A program made the position numbers and the translations under genes. Of a DNA stretch of 64,000 bases, positions 1-10,860 are shown one piece after another (within the stretch, counting starts at the first letter, position 1; every line of letters starts with the position of its first letter). Under the pieces are notes generated by a model. The model was not told the DNA's origin, made no database searches, and saw only the letters and a program-made list of their open reading frames with translations. The DNA comes from Cricetomys ansorgei (lineage: Eukaryota; Chordata; Mammalia; Rodentia; Nesomyidae), in assembly GCA_026225945.1 (NCBI GenBank), contig JAMJFZ010000596.1, positions 2,121,001-2,185,000 on the forward strand, written 5' to 3'.

Positions 1-94
1 AGAAGTAACCGAGAGTTTACATCTGATCCACAAGTTTCAGGCTGAGAGAGACACTGAGTCTGGTGTGGGTTTTTTGTTTGCTTGTTTGTTTTTG

Positions 95-240
95 TTTTTT
101 GAGAGAGGGTTTCTCTGTTGTAACTCTGGCTGTCCTGGAACTCACTCTGTAGACCAGGCTAGCCTTGAACTCACAGAGATCTGCCTGCCTCTGCCTCCTA
201 AGTACTGGGATTAAAGGCAGGCGCCACCACCTCATGGCCG
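95..240 (-). mobile_element. B1 SINE
   Basis: Reverse complement of a B1 (7SL-derived) SINE: a short T-rich tail at the left, then the typical order of 'tttctctgt', 'tggaactcactctgtag', 'ccaggct', 'gggattaaaggc'. The element reads toward lower coordinates. It is a near full-length copy with ordinary point divergence. Confidence 0.9.
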
Positions 241-990
241 GTGTGGGTTTTTGAACCCTCAAAAGCCACCCTCAGTAACACACCTACCCAAGATAGCCAC
301 TCTTGTTAACCTTTCCAGAGAATTCCACTAACTGGGGACCAAACGTTGGAACATATGAGCCTCTGGGGCCATTCTCATTCAAACCGTGGTATGAACGTCT
401 CCGATCCTGGTGTGAAGTTCTATTTTGTTGGCTGGGCTTCCTCAGGTGTTTACCCTCCTGTTCTGTTAGAATCATTCTTAGAATTCTGACTTTTTTCAGA
501 TGTTTTATAGATTTAGATTTTGAGTTCATGTTTTTGTTTGGGTTTTTCTGAAAGCCTGCCTGTGTTACCACAGCCCATCCTCGGTGGCGAGGCACGTGCA
601 GCTGTGTGAGGATTGTGCAGGTTTCTGGGTGTACAGGTCACAGTTTCTTACCCAGTCATCAACCACAAAGGGTGCTCGTGTCTCCCGACTTAAGCGTTCG
701 TACCCTGCACTGTCACCTTCCGAGGCGTGAGACGGCTGTTCCTGGCACCATGAACCCTCCAGCTGCTTCTCCAAACTTGGAGTTCCTCCGACCAAGTGCC
801 ATCCCCTCTGAGAGCCCTCTCATACATGATTTGGGCTTAGCATTCTCAGCCTGATCACATTTGCTCTGACTTTCAGATATCCCTCAGAATTTCAACTAAA
901 CATGTTCTTCCTGCTTCGCCAAGGTAGCTAAGGATATCCAGAAGGTGTATTTTCTCACATTCTAGAGGTCTTGTGGGAACTAGAATTTAA
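241..990. other. Intergenic, nothing recognised
   Basis: Mixed-composition sequence without a convincing exon or repeat. Short open frames on both strands show no known domain. Confidence 0.5.
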
Positions 991-1305
991 TATAGCACTC
1001 TGCCATGGCAGCTCACCAAAGAAGACAGGAGGCATTTTCATTGGTGCAAACTCTGCCAGAACTCAGCAGAGGGAAGCACTGTCATCGCAAGTGCGGTACT
1101 GGAGAATGGAAACCCGAGCCTCTGCGCACAGGTGTTTTTGTTGATTCAGAACTCCTATTGATAGGCATATGCAGTTCATGTGTAATCAACACCCCCCACA
1201 TAAATCCAACACCTGCAAACAAAACGCCAAGACCTAGGCACCTTCTCACCTAATAGTACACAAAATAATTATTTTATACAAAACTAAAAATAATCTTTGA
1301 CAACA
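991..1305 (-). mobile_element. LTR of class II-like ERV, 3' LTR position
   Basis: This is the antisense copy of an LTR family found eight times in the window. It starts (minus strand) with TGTTGTC at 1305 and shares the blocks 'gtctgcaggtgttgg', 'cacctgaggagttctgaat' and 'ccctctgctgag' in degraded form. A purine-rich tract ending in GGGGGAA abuts its 5' end at 1306-1318. That is what precedes a 3' LTR, so the element's internal region lies at higher coordinates. Confidence 0.75.
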
Positions 1306-2234
1306 TTCCCCCTTTTCTGTAGAAGACAAAAAAAAATGCTTTATCTCTAGAACACAATTTAACACTACACCAGCAAAACATTTTACAAGAGGAACAATCA
1401 TGAAGGTTGCTAATGCACAGGACCAAATGAAACCAAACATCTATCAAGCTTTCACAATGTCTTTGGACAGCAGAAAAACATTATCAATGTCCAATTTTCT
1501 AGAATTCACTCATGATCCCCTGGGCTCCTCCAAAGGGCTTGGGTCACTTCTCTGGCTCCGCCCTCTGCAGCACACACAGCTTGTACTCCAGGCTCTGGCT
1601 GGCTCCACTCCACCACTGCTGCTCTTGGTGGTTGTCCCATGGCACTGGCATCTTCAGAACGCTGGGGTCCCTTGCTGCAACTGGGCTGCACTTTCACCAA
1701 TAGCCTCTCCTGGGCTCTCTTCATGGTGCTGAGCCTCAACTTCTTTACATGACCCCTTCACTCTGGGCCTTCACCAATGGCCTCTCCTGGCCTCTCACAG
1801 TGCCAAGCCCCAGCTGCTCTCCATGGCCCCTTCATGCCTTCAAAACCAGCACCAGCTGGGTGACTCTTACAGCACCAAGTTCAGCTGCAAGTGTGAGATA
1901 CAACCTTGGCCAGCTCTGGAAGACAGCTTCTGTGTCCCTGTGACCCTGAGGAAACACTTTCCAGATTATAAGATAGAGTCTGGCAGGAAAAACAACTGGT
2001 CACCTTGTCTGCAGGAAGAATTCCCTTGTGGGTGGAGTTCTCATCACCACAGTAGATGCGTCTTGTCAGGACCTCCTCACCTCGCGGGTACATGAACAGG
2101 TTTGGAGAAAAACAAAACTAAACAAAAAACAGACTCTGCAAGGTCTGAAGTTTCTTTGTCGTTCTTCCTTGTCTCCGTGTTGGATCAGCTGTGTGATGTC
2201 GTGACCCACGCTGCAGGTGTCACTTGAAGTCTTT
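1306..2234 (-). mobile_element. Internal region of short non-autonomous ERV-like element
   Basis: About 0.93 kb lies between two LTRs of the same family. Read on the minus strand it ends in the polypurine tract AGAAAAGGGGGAA at 1306-1318. The same sequence recurs, clearly homologous, at 55033-55885. I find no gag, protease, reverse transcriptase or integrase motif, and no full-length coding frame. The stretch next to the 5' LTR (about 2216-2234) does not look like a familiar lysine or proline tRNA primer site. It could be a severely deleted provirus or a family that spreads in trans. The family name is not certain. Confidence 0.65.
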
Positions 2235-2558
2235 TGCTGCTACGCCTCTCGGCAAGGAAGACAAGGAGGCACATTCTTAGGTGCGAACTCCGCCAGACCT
2301 CAGCAGAGGGGACCGCCATCACAGTAAGCACCACCCTGGACAGTGGAACCCCGAGAGTCTCATCTCAGGGGTTTTTATTGATGCCTAAGCTCCTCAGGTG
2401 TTCTATTGATGCCATGTACAGATCGTGAGCAATCAGGCGTCTTTTACAGAAGTGAAGCCGACACCTGCAGACAATACAAGTGCCAAGGCCTAGGCAGCCC
2501 TTTTCCCAGCAGTGCACAAAGCAACCACTTTCAACACAATTAAAAATAACCTCCTGCA
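2235..2558 (-). mobile_element. LTR of class II-like ERV, 5' LTR position
   Basis: Second antisense LTR bracketing the internal segment at 1306-2234. Minus-strand start is TGCAGGAGG at 2558 and the end is near TAGCAGCA at 2235. It differs a lot by eye from the partner LTR at 991-1305. The insertion is therefore old, or the two LTRs did not arrive together. I see no clear target duplication across the pair. Confidence 0.65.
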
Positions 2559-3546
2559 TTACTAGAAAGCGTATGTGATCCTCTGAGTGAAAGATATACA
2601 CTGCCTACAAAATGCCACTGGACAATTAAAATGTCAGTGCAACTGCTCTGGAGGGCCAAGGAACTATTTTCCATTAACAATCCTGAAGCTGGAAGGAAAG
2701 AATCCAGGGTTCATGATGTTCTTGAACCCCATTCTTGTCCACGCCGTCATCCATCACATTAATAGGGACTTGAGTAGCACTTGGTGATGCAAACGGTGTC
2801 TCAGGAGCACGCAGAATCCCAGTGCTCAGAGGCAAAATCAGTCCCATCGATTGTAAGATGATAAAGGATCTCGAGGCAAAGACCGCATGCCTAATTGCCA
2901 CTTTATCAAAGCCGTCTTTAAAAGGCTTCCATACGAATACTAAACACTCTGCATGTAAAAGCTTGAAGACTGCAAATGGAAAAGGGCCATTGCTTTGGAG
3001 AGGGAGAATTAATCTGTCCATCCGTAGGGAGCTGTAGGCTGCAGCAGAACCGCGTGAGAACCGCTAGCAATGACAAGGGTGCTCCCTGCTCTGCCTTCTT
3101 GTGTTCCCCTGCAAAGGGCCGGTGCCCAGGCACCTCCCACTACCCACGGGTTCCTCCTGCCTGTCACGACCTTGAAGGCAAGGGAGAAAACCTTGACAAT
3201 CAGGAATTCCTGACTCAGTTCCTGGTGAGTCCCAGAGACCCCATGCCACCAACCCTGCCTGGCTTCAATCTATGCTTCTCGAAGCGGGCCAAGCGGTAGG
3301 TACTCCATGGCCTCCTGGAAAATCGCCACTGACAGTGCTGTTCTCTTCTGGGAAATCAATTTTCCTAAACAGTTTCAAGGGAAAATGTCCACTATTGTAT
3401 ATAGATAAAAACCCACATTGTAGACTAGATGCCGTAGTATTACGAATGCTAAAGATCAAACATAAAAGCCGGGAGCTAGCTCAAACAGTAATGTGTCACT
3501 GTGCAAGTGTGAAGACCTCAATTAAACGCCCAGAGTCTGTGTAAAA
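2559..3546. other. Intergenic, nothing recognised
   Basis: About 1 kb without recognised repeat or exon. Frames of up to 115 codons occur on both strands but overlap one another and carry no domain signature. Confidence 0.5.
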
Positions 3547-3720
3547 AGCAGGGCATGGTGGCGCACACGTGTAAATCCCAGCACCGGGAAGGGAGAGACA
3601 AGCAAATCCCTGGAGCTCCGAGACCAGCCCGGCTTACTTGGGGAATTTCAGGCCAAAGGAAGACACTATCTCAAAAAGTAAGATGGTTGGCACCTGAGGA
3701 ACAACCAAGGTTGTTCTCTG
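3547..3720 (+). mobile_element. B4-type SINE fragment
   Basis: Starts 'agcagggcatggtggcgcac', continues with 'atcccagcac', an 'atccctggagctc' block and 'actatctcaaaaa', and ends in 'ctctgacctccacaca'. This is the right half of a B4 SINE running into its usual CA tail. Confidence 0.7.
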
Positions 3721-3723
3721 ACC

Positions 3724-3967
3724 TCCACACACACAAGCACACACCAACACACACACCACACACACACACACACACACAAGTACAAACCCAACACATACAC
3801 ACACACACACACAAGCACACGCCAACACACACACACATACATACTCACACACATGTACCAGCACATACACAGACACACACCATCACACACACGCACAAGT
3901 GCACACCAACATAGACACACACATCCACCTGCACACACAAGCACACACTAACATAGATACACACACA
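3724..3967 (+). repeat. (CA)n microsatellite
   Basis: Imperfect CA-rich tract of about 245 bp, interrupted by 'agcacac', 'caacac' and 'tacac'. It follows the B4 SINE tail. All overlapping long frames come from this repeat. Confidence 0.9.
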
Positions 3968-4979
3968 AAGGAAATCAAATGTGAGATGCCAAGGAAGTGT
4001 CAAAAGCAGACAGTGACCTTGCAACATTTACTGATTTGATTCCATTGCTACCTTTCTGATGTTTCACTTGGAGGCCCGAGGATGCCGTTCACAGGAGCAG
4101 GCCCTCCAGACAGGCACGGCCTCCTTCATCCTGACGTAGCCTCTCAGCTTGCCTCCTTTCTCAGAGCCACACATTATATTCCCAGACTTCCCTGTAGCTA
4201 GGTTCCTGGATTCTTTGGGATGGAGTCAAGGTACACATCGGAGACTCCCAAAACCCAGGGTCAGATGGCTTCCTGGTCCTTCCTTTGTGACATCTGGGAC
4301 AAGGCCCTGAAGCTCCTCTGTGACTCTGGGCCTTACGTTCTTCCGTGGAAGACGAGGACACTCCTCAGCACCGGCTTTCCTTATCTCTGCAGGCGTAAGT
4401 GAGGTCCTCTCGTCGCTGGGGGACTCCCTGAGCCGGCTCAGTTGGAGCTGTCCAGGCTGTGGACCTGGCATTAGGCTGCAAGAGAGACTGAGGATCTTAA
4501 CCATCTTCGTCAAACAATGAGATTCGACCAGAACGCCGGACTGCGCCTGGCTTTTAGTGAGCGAGTCTGAATCGGCCTGTGCAAATGTGAACTGAAGTTT
4601 CCTTCAGGACAAAATGAGGACCTGTCAGCTCTTTCCACTGCTTTTTTGTTGTTTTTTTCTGTTTGGCTGGCCTTGCACAGACCCCTGTGTGTCAGGCCCT
4701 CAAGACAGGACAAGCACCACTCAGGACCTGTGTTTCCTCTCAGTGCGGTCTCCCTGCCGTGCCCCAACCGTCGGGGCTGGGCTTCCCCTCCCACGGCCTC
4801 TCCTATATAAGCCTGCCATTTCTGCTCTCTTGGCTGGGGCTGGCTCGTTTCGGCCTGCTGTTCCCCACACTCCACCGCCCAGTTCCTCACCACACCTAGG
4901 AGCGGCCATGTCCCCATTTCATTCACTGTGCAGCTGAAGAAGATCGTGAACTTTGGCTCCGGCCTCCACGCCTGCGAGC
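3968..4979. other. Intergenic; TATA-like site near 4803
   Basis: Mostly unique-looking sequence. A TATA-like CTATATAAG lies at 4803-4811, with GC-rich sequence around it and an ATG in a GCGGCC context at 4909. No exon or splice structure could be tied to it. Confidence 0.35.
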
Positions 4980-5115
4980 TGAGACCACAGGTGCCTGCCG
5001 CCTCATCCAGTTTATGTGCTGCTGGGGATCGAACCGGGGCTTCAGGCATGCTAGGCAAGCACACTGCCAAGTAAGCTACATCCTCGACTCTTGTTTGTCC
5101 TGTAGCACCAGCTGG
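4980..5115 (-). mobile_element. ID/B1-type SINE fragments
   Basis: 'ctggggatcgaaccggggc' and 'gctaggcaagcac' are the reverse complement of an ID-like tRNA-derived body. It is followed by a B1-like piece containing 'agctggcctcaaact'. Confidence 0.6.
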
Positions 5116-5137
5116 CCTCAAACTCTTAGTAGATCTG

Positions 5138-5850
5138 CTCCTTCCTTCCTTCCTTCCTTCCTTCCTTCCTTCTTCCATCCTTCCTTCCTTCCTTCCTTCC
5201 ATCCTTCCTTCCTTCCTTCCTTCCTTCCTTCCATCCTTCCTTCCTTCCTTCCATTCCTTCCTTCCTTCCTTCCTTCCTTCCATCCTTCCTTCCTCCCATC
5301 CTTCCTTCCTTCCTTTCCTTCCTTCCTTCCTTCCTTCCTTCCTTCCTTCCTTCCTTCCTTCCATCCTTCCTTCCTTCCTTCCTTCCTTCCTTCCATCCTT
5401 CCTTCCTTCCTTCCTTCCTTCCTTCCATCCTTCCTTCCTTCCTTCCATCCTTCCTTCCTTCCTTCCTTCCTTCCATCCTTCCTTCCTTCCTTCCTTCCAT
5501 CCTTCCTTCCTTCCTTCCTTCCTTCCTTCCTTCCATCCTTCCTTCCTTCCTTCCATCCTTCCTTCCTTCCTTCCTTCCACCTTCCTTCCTTCCTTCCTTC
5601 CTTCCTTCCTTCCTTCCTTCCTTCCTTCCTTCCATCCTTCCTTCCTTCCTTCCTTCCTTCCTTCCTTCCTTCCTTCCTTCCTTCCCTTCCTTCCTTCCTT
5701 CCACTCCTTCCTTCCCTCCATCCTTCCTTCCTCCCTTCCTTCCTTCCTTCCTTCCTTCCTTCCTTCCTTCCTTCCTCCTCCTCCCTCCCTCCCTCCCTCC
5801 CTCTCTCTCTCTCTCTCTCTTTCTATCTCGCTCTCTTTCTTTTTTTTCTG
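5138..5850 (+). repeat. (TTCC)n polypyrimidine tract
   Basis: Over 630 bp of TTCC tetramers, broken at irregular intervals by CATCC steps, then CCT/CCCT and (CT)n to about 5850. The strand is almost purely pyrimidine (purine on the minus strand). Every frame of this tract is open, which explains frames of several hundred codons made of PSFL or EGRK repeats. Confidence 0.97.
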
Positions 5851-6547
5851 AGAGAGGTGTGCAGGAGGGGCACACTTCGAAGAGTCTAAGTAACAACCAC
5901 CCTCACAAAGTTACAGCTGCCAAAGTGTTAAGATCAGAATCTGAAAAGAGCAAAGAAAAGAATTGTTTTTTTTCACGCATTGCTCTGGGTGGTTCTGACA
6001 GATTCAGGGGTAAAAGGTTGGGGAGGGGGAAATCACTGGTGAGGGTGGGGGTGGGGGTACCTAGTGAGCTTGCCTAGCTTCAGACTGATGTGTCTCAAGC
6101 AAGCCTCTCAATAACTAGCTGATTCGTCAACCTTTGAATCGATCAAATTTTCACTGGATACTGAGCTAAGTTCTTGACCCTCTCGAGAAAGACCACTCAG
6201 TACCACAGACAAAAACAAGCCCTTAACCCGGAGATAACAGGAGAAGGGTCGAAAGCTGGAAGATTTCCAACCCCAGAATTAGGCTATTCTTGGAGACTCT
6301 GGGTCTCCTCCCTGAAGTTTCCATTAGCCCCTTGTGTTCATAAGCATTCCCTAATGGTTCCACTCTGTTCTGGGGAGACTAGATTGATGCCCTTCCCGAC
6401 CCCTGTGATAAAAATTTCAAGCCAACTAACAGAACAGAACGAACCACAGCCGCCAGCCAGCTGAGATAGTCTGTGGGTATTTTATTGTTCTTTTTAAATC
6501 TCTACTATGGAAAATTTCAAGCATTTATAAAAGTAGAGAAAGTATCA
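5851..6547. other. Intergenic, nothing recognised
   Basis: Unique-looking sequence without a supported gene; ends at the target duplication of the next LTR. Confidence 0.45.
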
Positions 6548-6553
6548 GAAGTC

Positions 6554-6883
6554 TGTTATAGCAGTTAATTTTTAGTTGTGTTTAAAATATTGTTTTGTGC
6601 ACTGTTGGGAAAAGGGCCGTATAGGTCTTAGCCTTTTGTATTGTCTGCAGGTGTTGGATTTCTGTGGGGAAGCTGATTGCTAATGATCTGCACGTGCTAT
6701 CAGTAGAACACCTGAGGAGTTCTGAATCAATACAAACACCTGAGCTCAGATGCTCAGGGCTCCACTGTCCAGTATGGCATTGGCCAGCACAGTGGTTCCC
6801 TCTGCTGAGTCTGGCAGAGTTTGCATGTATGAAAATGCCTCCTTGTCTTCAGTGCTGAGCCACCACAGCAGGTAACTACTACA
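6554..6883 (+). mobile_element. Solo LTR, class II-like ERV, perfect 6-bp TSD
   Basis: Sense-strand solo LTR of 330 bp, starting TGTTATAG and ending ACTACTACA. It is flanked by a perfect direct repeat GAAGTC at 6548-6553 and 6884-6889. A six-base target duplication is typical of class II (ERVK) integrases. It shares the family blocks 'gtattgtctgcaggtgttgg' and 'gcacgtgctatcagtagaac'. Confidence 0.85.
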
Positions 6884-6889
6884 GAAGTC

Positions 6890-7734
6890 TTCTTCACTGT
6901 CACCCACATCCGTTCCTTAATTTACAGCAAATTCCAGGACTCTCATGGCTCCATTAGTAAGTCACACAGTACGTGTCATCCTCTGAGTACAACCGTAACG
7001 ACATTGTACCCCAGATTTCTCAACAATGAGCTGATACCATGAATTCGTGTGTGGCTATCACACTCACAAGGACTGCATTTCCCTGTTCTGTCTTGCCCCT
7101 TCCCTGGCTCAGAATCAGCTGCTAAGGCAAAGACCGTCCTTCCCCAGCGGAGGTGGCACACCTTTTCCTCTGACTCAGGTCCAGGAACCACCCTTTACTG
7201 TCTTATTGGAGGTTGTGGAAAATACTTATCACAAATTGGAGATCCCAGCCCTGACTTCGAGATCCCTCCAGGGTATTCACGTTCATTTGCACTGTGGATT
7301 TGAAATACCGGGTCTCTCCTTTAAAAGGCACCCTTGAGTTTGTTCGTGCCAACAGCCCCAAATCAGTTCTAAGTCATGAGATGTCAAACCTACAGGATTC
7401 AGAACAGCTTGTTAGCAAACGCCTCTCGCTATCCCGCTAGGAAGCAGCAGCAGCACTCCCTGCCAGCCTCACTCACTGGGTGGAAGACAGGTGGAGATGG
7501 CGTTGTACAGGGGCAACCGGGGAGAGCGTTTCCAGGGCTTCATAGCTCGAGTGACAGGTAAGACTGCCAACTAGTTGACTGACTCTCACTCCCACCCTGG
7601 GAACCGAGACAGCTCTGAGCATGCACCCCAGCTCACGGTGCAGGCCGACTCCTGAGGTTCCCTGTGAACGGTGCATATTCATGTGGGGTCCACAGCTCAG
7701 TGTCTGATGTCTTCCTCATCTCTCTTCACCTTAC
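6890..7734. other. Intergenic, nothing recognised
   Basis: Unique-looking; frames up to 96 codons without domain evidence. Confidence 0.45.
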
Positions 7735-7890
7735 TTTCTGAGACAGAATCTCTGAGTCTTCAGCTCACTGAACAGGGTAGACGGGTTGGCTAGCATCACA
7801 CCTGGCTCTTTTGTAGGTTCTGGGAATAGAACTCAGGTCCTCTTGCATGCATAGTAAGCACTTCAACAGTTGAGTCGTCTCCCCAGCCCC
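7735..7890 (-). mobile_element. B4/B3-type SINE fragment
   Basis: Contains 'gaatagaactcaggtcctc' and ends 'tctccccagcccc', the reverse complement of a tRNA-derived SINE head. Diverged. Confidence 0.65.
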
Positions 7891-8511
7891 AGATGTCAAC
7901 CCCCTTCCATGTTTCTGCTGGGTGTTGGAAGTGACCAGTCTGATGGCGTCCTCTAACTGCTGCTTGCTATTTGTTCTTGTATTTTGTTTGCTACATGCTT
8001 AATAAAGTCATTCATTTGAAATTAAAAATATGTCTGTCTCTCATAAATCATTTTCCAGACCGAACAGGGGTGCACTGCAGATAAAGACCGTATCACCTCC
8101 TAACCAGAGGCCTCCTGACCAGGGCCGTTGGCAAGGCCATAGCCCACATCAGGAACACCACCGCCACCCTGCACTCACACACAAGAGCAGCCATAGCTCA
8201 GTCCACAGACTCAGGGCTGGGAATGCCAGGGAGAGGCTGGAAGCAGCTCTGCGAGGCTGGCAGGGCCCCCTTCCTCATTGCCACATCATAAAAACATAAA
8301 GTGTGTGCCTTCTCCAGACAGGAGGACGGGGGAGCAGGCGGTGGTCTCCTCGGGAGCTATGTTCCAGAATTAATTGAGTATTTATATAAAGAAGACTTCA
8401 ATCAGAATAGGTAGATTTACCTTAGATAGATAAATGTGCTTCCTGACCTCAGAGAGAAGTGACTTTAAAGAAAGATTTGCCCAATCTGTGCTGTGTGTGC
8501 ATGCGTGCATG
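7891..8511. other. Intergenic, nothing recognised
   Basis: Unique-looking sequence between a SINE and a TG tract; no exon seen. Confidence 0.45.
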
Positions 8512-8905
8512 AGTGTGTGTGTGTGTGTGTGTGTCTGTGCTCGCACATATAGGTGGATGTACGTGTGTGTGGATGTGTACATGTGTGTGTACTTGTGTGT
8601 GGATGTGTACATGTGTGTGTGGATGTGTACATGTGTGTGTACATGTGTGTGGATGTGTACATGTGTGGATGTGTACATGTGTGTACTTGTGTGTGGATGT
8701 GTACATGTGTGGATGTGTACATGTGTGTGTACTTGTGTGTGGATGTGTACATGTGTGTGGATGTGTACATGTGTGTGGATGTGTACTTGTGTGTGTACTG
8801 GTGTGTGGATGTGTGCATGTGTGTCGATGTGTACATGTAGGTGGATGTGTACATGCGTGTGTACATGTACACGTGTGTGGATGTGTACATGTGTGTCCCT
8901 GTGTA
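8512..8905 (+). repeat. TG-rich tandem repeat (GTGGATGTGTACAT units)
   Basis: Pure (TG)n at the left grades into many copies of an 18-20 bp unit built on 'gtgtggatgtgtacatgt'. All six frames are open for more than 80 codons for this reason alone. Confidence 0.95.
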
Positions 8906-9095
8906 TGAGCTCAGAGAGGCCAGAGATCACTCTCAAATGTCATGCACCTTGGTTTTGAGACAGGATGTCTTCACTGGCCAAAAGCTTACCAATTTGACAA
9001 GACTGGCTGGCCAGAAAGCCCCAGGCGTCTACCTGTCTCCGACTACCAGTGCTGGAATTCCAAGTGCGCACGCTGCCAAGTCCAGCTGTTAGGAA
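8906..9095 (-). mobile_element. B4-type SINE
   Basis: Reverse-strand B4-like body with 'gagacaggatgtcttcactg', 'ggctggccagaaagcccc' and 'tgctggaattccaagtgc'. The preceding TG tract is the expanded CA tail of this antisense element. Confidence 0.65.
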
Positions 9096-9329
9096 GTTTT
9101 TGGCCCCTGGGAAAGGATCATAGACGCAATCCAATTACAATTAAAATATTTATTGATTAGATGCTAGCAGGACAAACAATCTCAGAGACAAATTTGAAAT
9201 TGCCATGAATGAAGGGCATGGGGAAGGATATTTAAAGGGAAAAGACCTTCAATATCTATGCAAGCAAGCAAAACTGGTCTGTTCTGCCAAGTTTAAGTGG
9301 TTAAGGCAACTCAAACAATCTTTGGGTAT

Positions 9330-9663
9330 TGTTGTAGAAGTATGTTTTTAGTTATGTATAAAATAATTGTTTTATGCACTGCTGGGTGAGGGACTCCCTG
9401 GGTCTTAGCATTTTGTATTGTCTGCAGGTGTTGGATTTATGTGGGGGATGTTTGATTGCTTATGAGCTGTATGTGCTCTCAGTAGGACACCCGAGGAGTT
9501 CTGAATCAACAAAAACACCTGAGCTCAGACGCTCAAAGTTCCACTGTGAGTATGGCACTGGCCATGACGGTGGTGCCCTCTGCTGAGGTCTGGCAGGGTT
9601 TGCACCTGTGAATATGCCTCTGTGTCTTCCTTGGTGAGCCTCCACGGTAGGTGTACTGCTACA
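9330..9663 (+). mobile_element. Solo LTR, class II-like ERV, 6-bp TSD
   Basis: Same LTR family, starting TGTTGTAGAAG and ending CTGCTACA. The direct repeat GGGTAT lies at 9324-9329 and 9666-9671, with two extra A bases between the LTR end and the right copy. No internal region remains. Confidence 0.8.
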
Positions 9664-9671
9664 AAGGGTAT

Positions 9672-10589
9672 CTGCATAAGCAAGTCACAGAAGCCAAGAA
9701 ACCAGTTATTCATATCATAACAAATAGTCATGGCTGTACATTTTTGGGTGGGGGTCACAGAGTCGGAGTTACTGAGAACTTATATTCCAGGGAACGGTGT
9801 CAGAAACAAACAGTTAGTGGGTACAAGATGGAAGCCTAGCATAAAATAGTGCTTCTTTAGCCCCACACAACGTTTTAACACAGCCTCTGAGGCTGGAGCT
9901 CAGGTCCTTGGGCTTGTGCAGCAACTACACCAACGGAGCTATCTCTCCAGGTGCTTATGTTACAGATTGAAAAGCAAATGACCAAACGAAACCCAGGGCT
10001 GTCAGTGGACAGCGAACTGGAGAGGAGGGTCCTCCCATTTCTTGAACAGTGCTCTCCCCTCCCCAGAACCCTTGGGCATGCACTAGTACAACTATCCTAG
10101 TTGATCTGATGAGATAATTTGATTCGTTTCTAATCACGCTGAGTTTCAGGGTACAAACTGCCTAGGACTAACAGCCCAGGGCAAGGCCTACGATGAACAC
10201 CCCCTCTTGCAGGGGCCTGGGTTCTGGGTCTCCAGCCGCTTGCATTGTGCACGAATCCTGGCAAAGTGTAAACTGTGAGGACTTTGGTTCTTCCTAAGCA
10301 AAATCATTGCTCAGAACAACCACTATCTGCAAACAGCTGTTGCCTCTGCTTGGGAGACAGGTTTTTAAAAGGTGTGATAAGAAGCAGGCTTATCTCAGAG
10401 CTTCCGGAGCAAGGGTGGGGCTGAGGATGGAAACCTGCCTTGGGTCATCACTCTAGATGGTTTCTGAGCAAAAGATAAACGGTTGTTGGAGCACCAGCAC
10501 TCCAGAGGCCTGGAGAAGAGCGATCACGAGGACCATCTACCTTTGCGGGATTAGGTGTGCTTCAGAGTCAACATCATCCAGTCAGACTT
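9672..10589. other. Intergenic with SINE scrap near 9890-9957
   Basis: Only a short antisense tRNA-SINE remnant ('ggagctatctctccagg') is recognised. The rest looks unique. Confidence 0.45.
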
Positions 10590-10860
10590 TTGTCATTGTG
10601 ACCGAAATAACCAGAGAACGACTTAAGGGACAGAAGGTTTATCTTGGCTCACAGTTTCAGAGGGTTCAGCCAGTAGTTATCTGGTCCTGTGAGCTTGGGC
10701 AGTGTGATGGTCGAGGGAATGACTGAAAGGAGGCGTGGCTCACCAGGGATGAGGTGGGAGGCAGCCGGAAGTATGTGCTGGAAACTTGAAAAGGGGAAGA
10801 AATGTTTCCTCATGGGTTATAAATAACAGTGACCAATTCTTCACTCAGGCAGCAGAACAT
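10590..10860 (+). mobile_element. Rodent interspersed repeat, family not named
   Basis: The segment with 'cttaagggacagaaggttta' and 'tggctcacagtttcagaggg' resembles the segments near 36420-36600, 37305-37480 and 60440-60620. Repetition of the same motif order shows an interspersed repeat, but I cannot name the family with confidence. Confidence 0.5.

Noticed and set aside
4510..5896. Frames of up to 403 codons (EGRKEGRK and PSFLPSFL)
   Set aside because: All arise from the (TTCC)n tract, open in every frame; no coding evidence.
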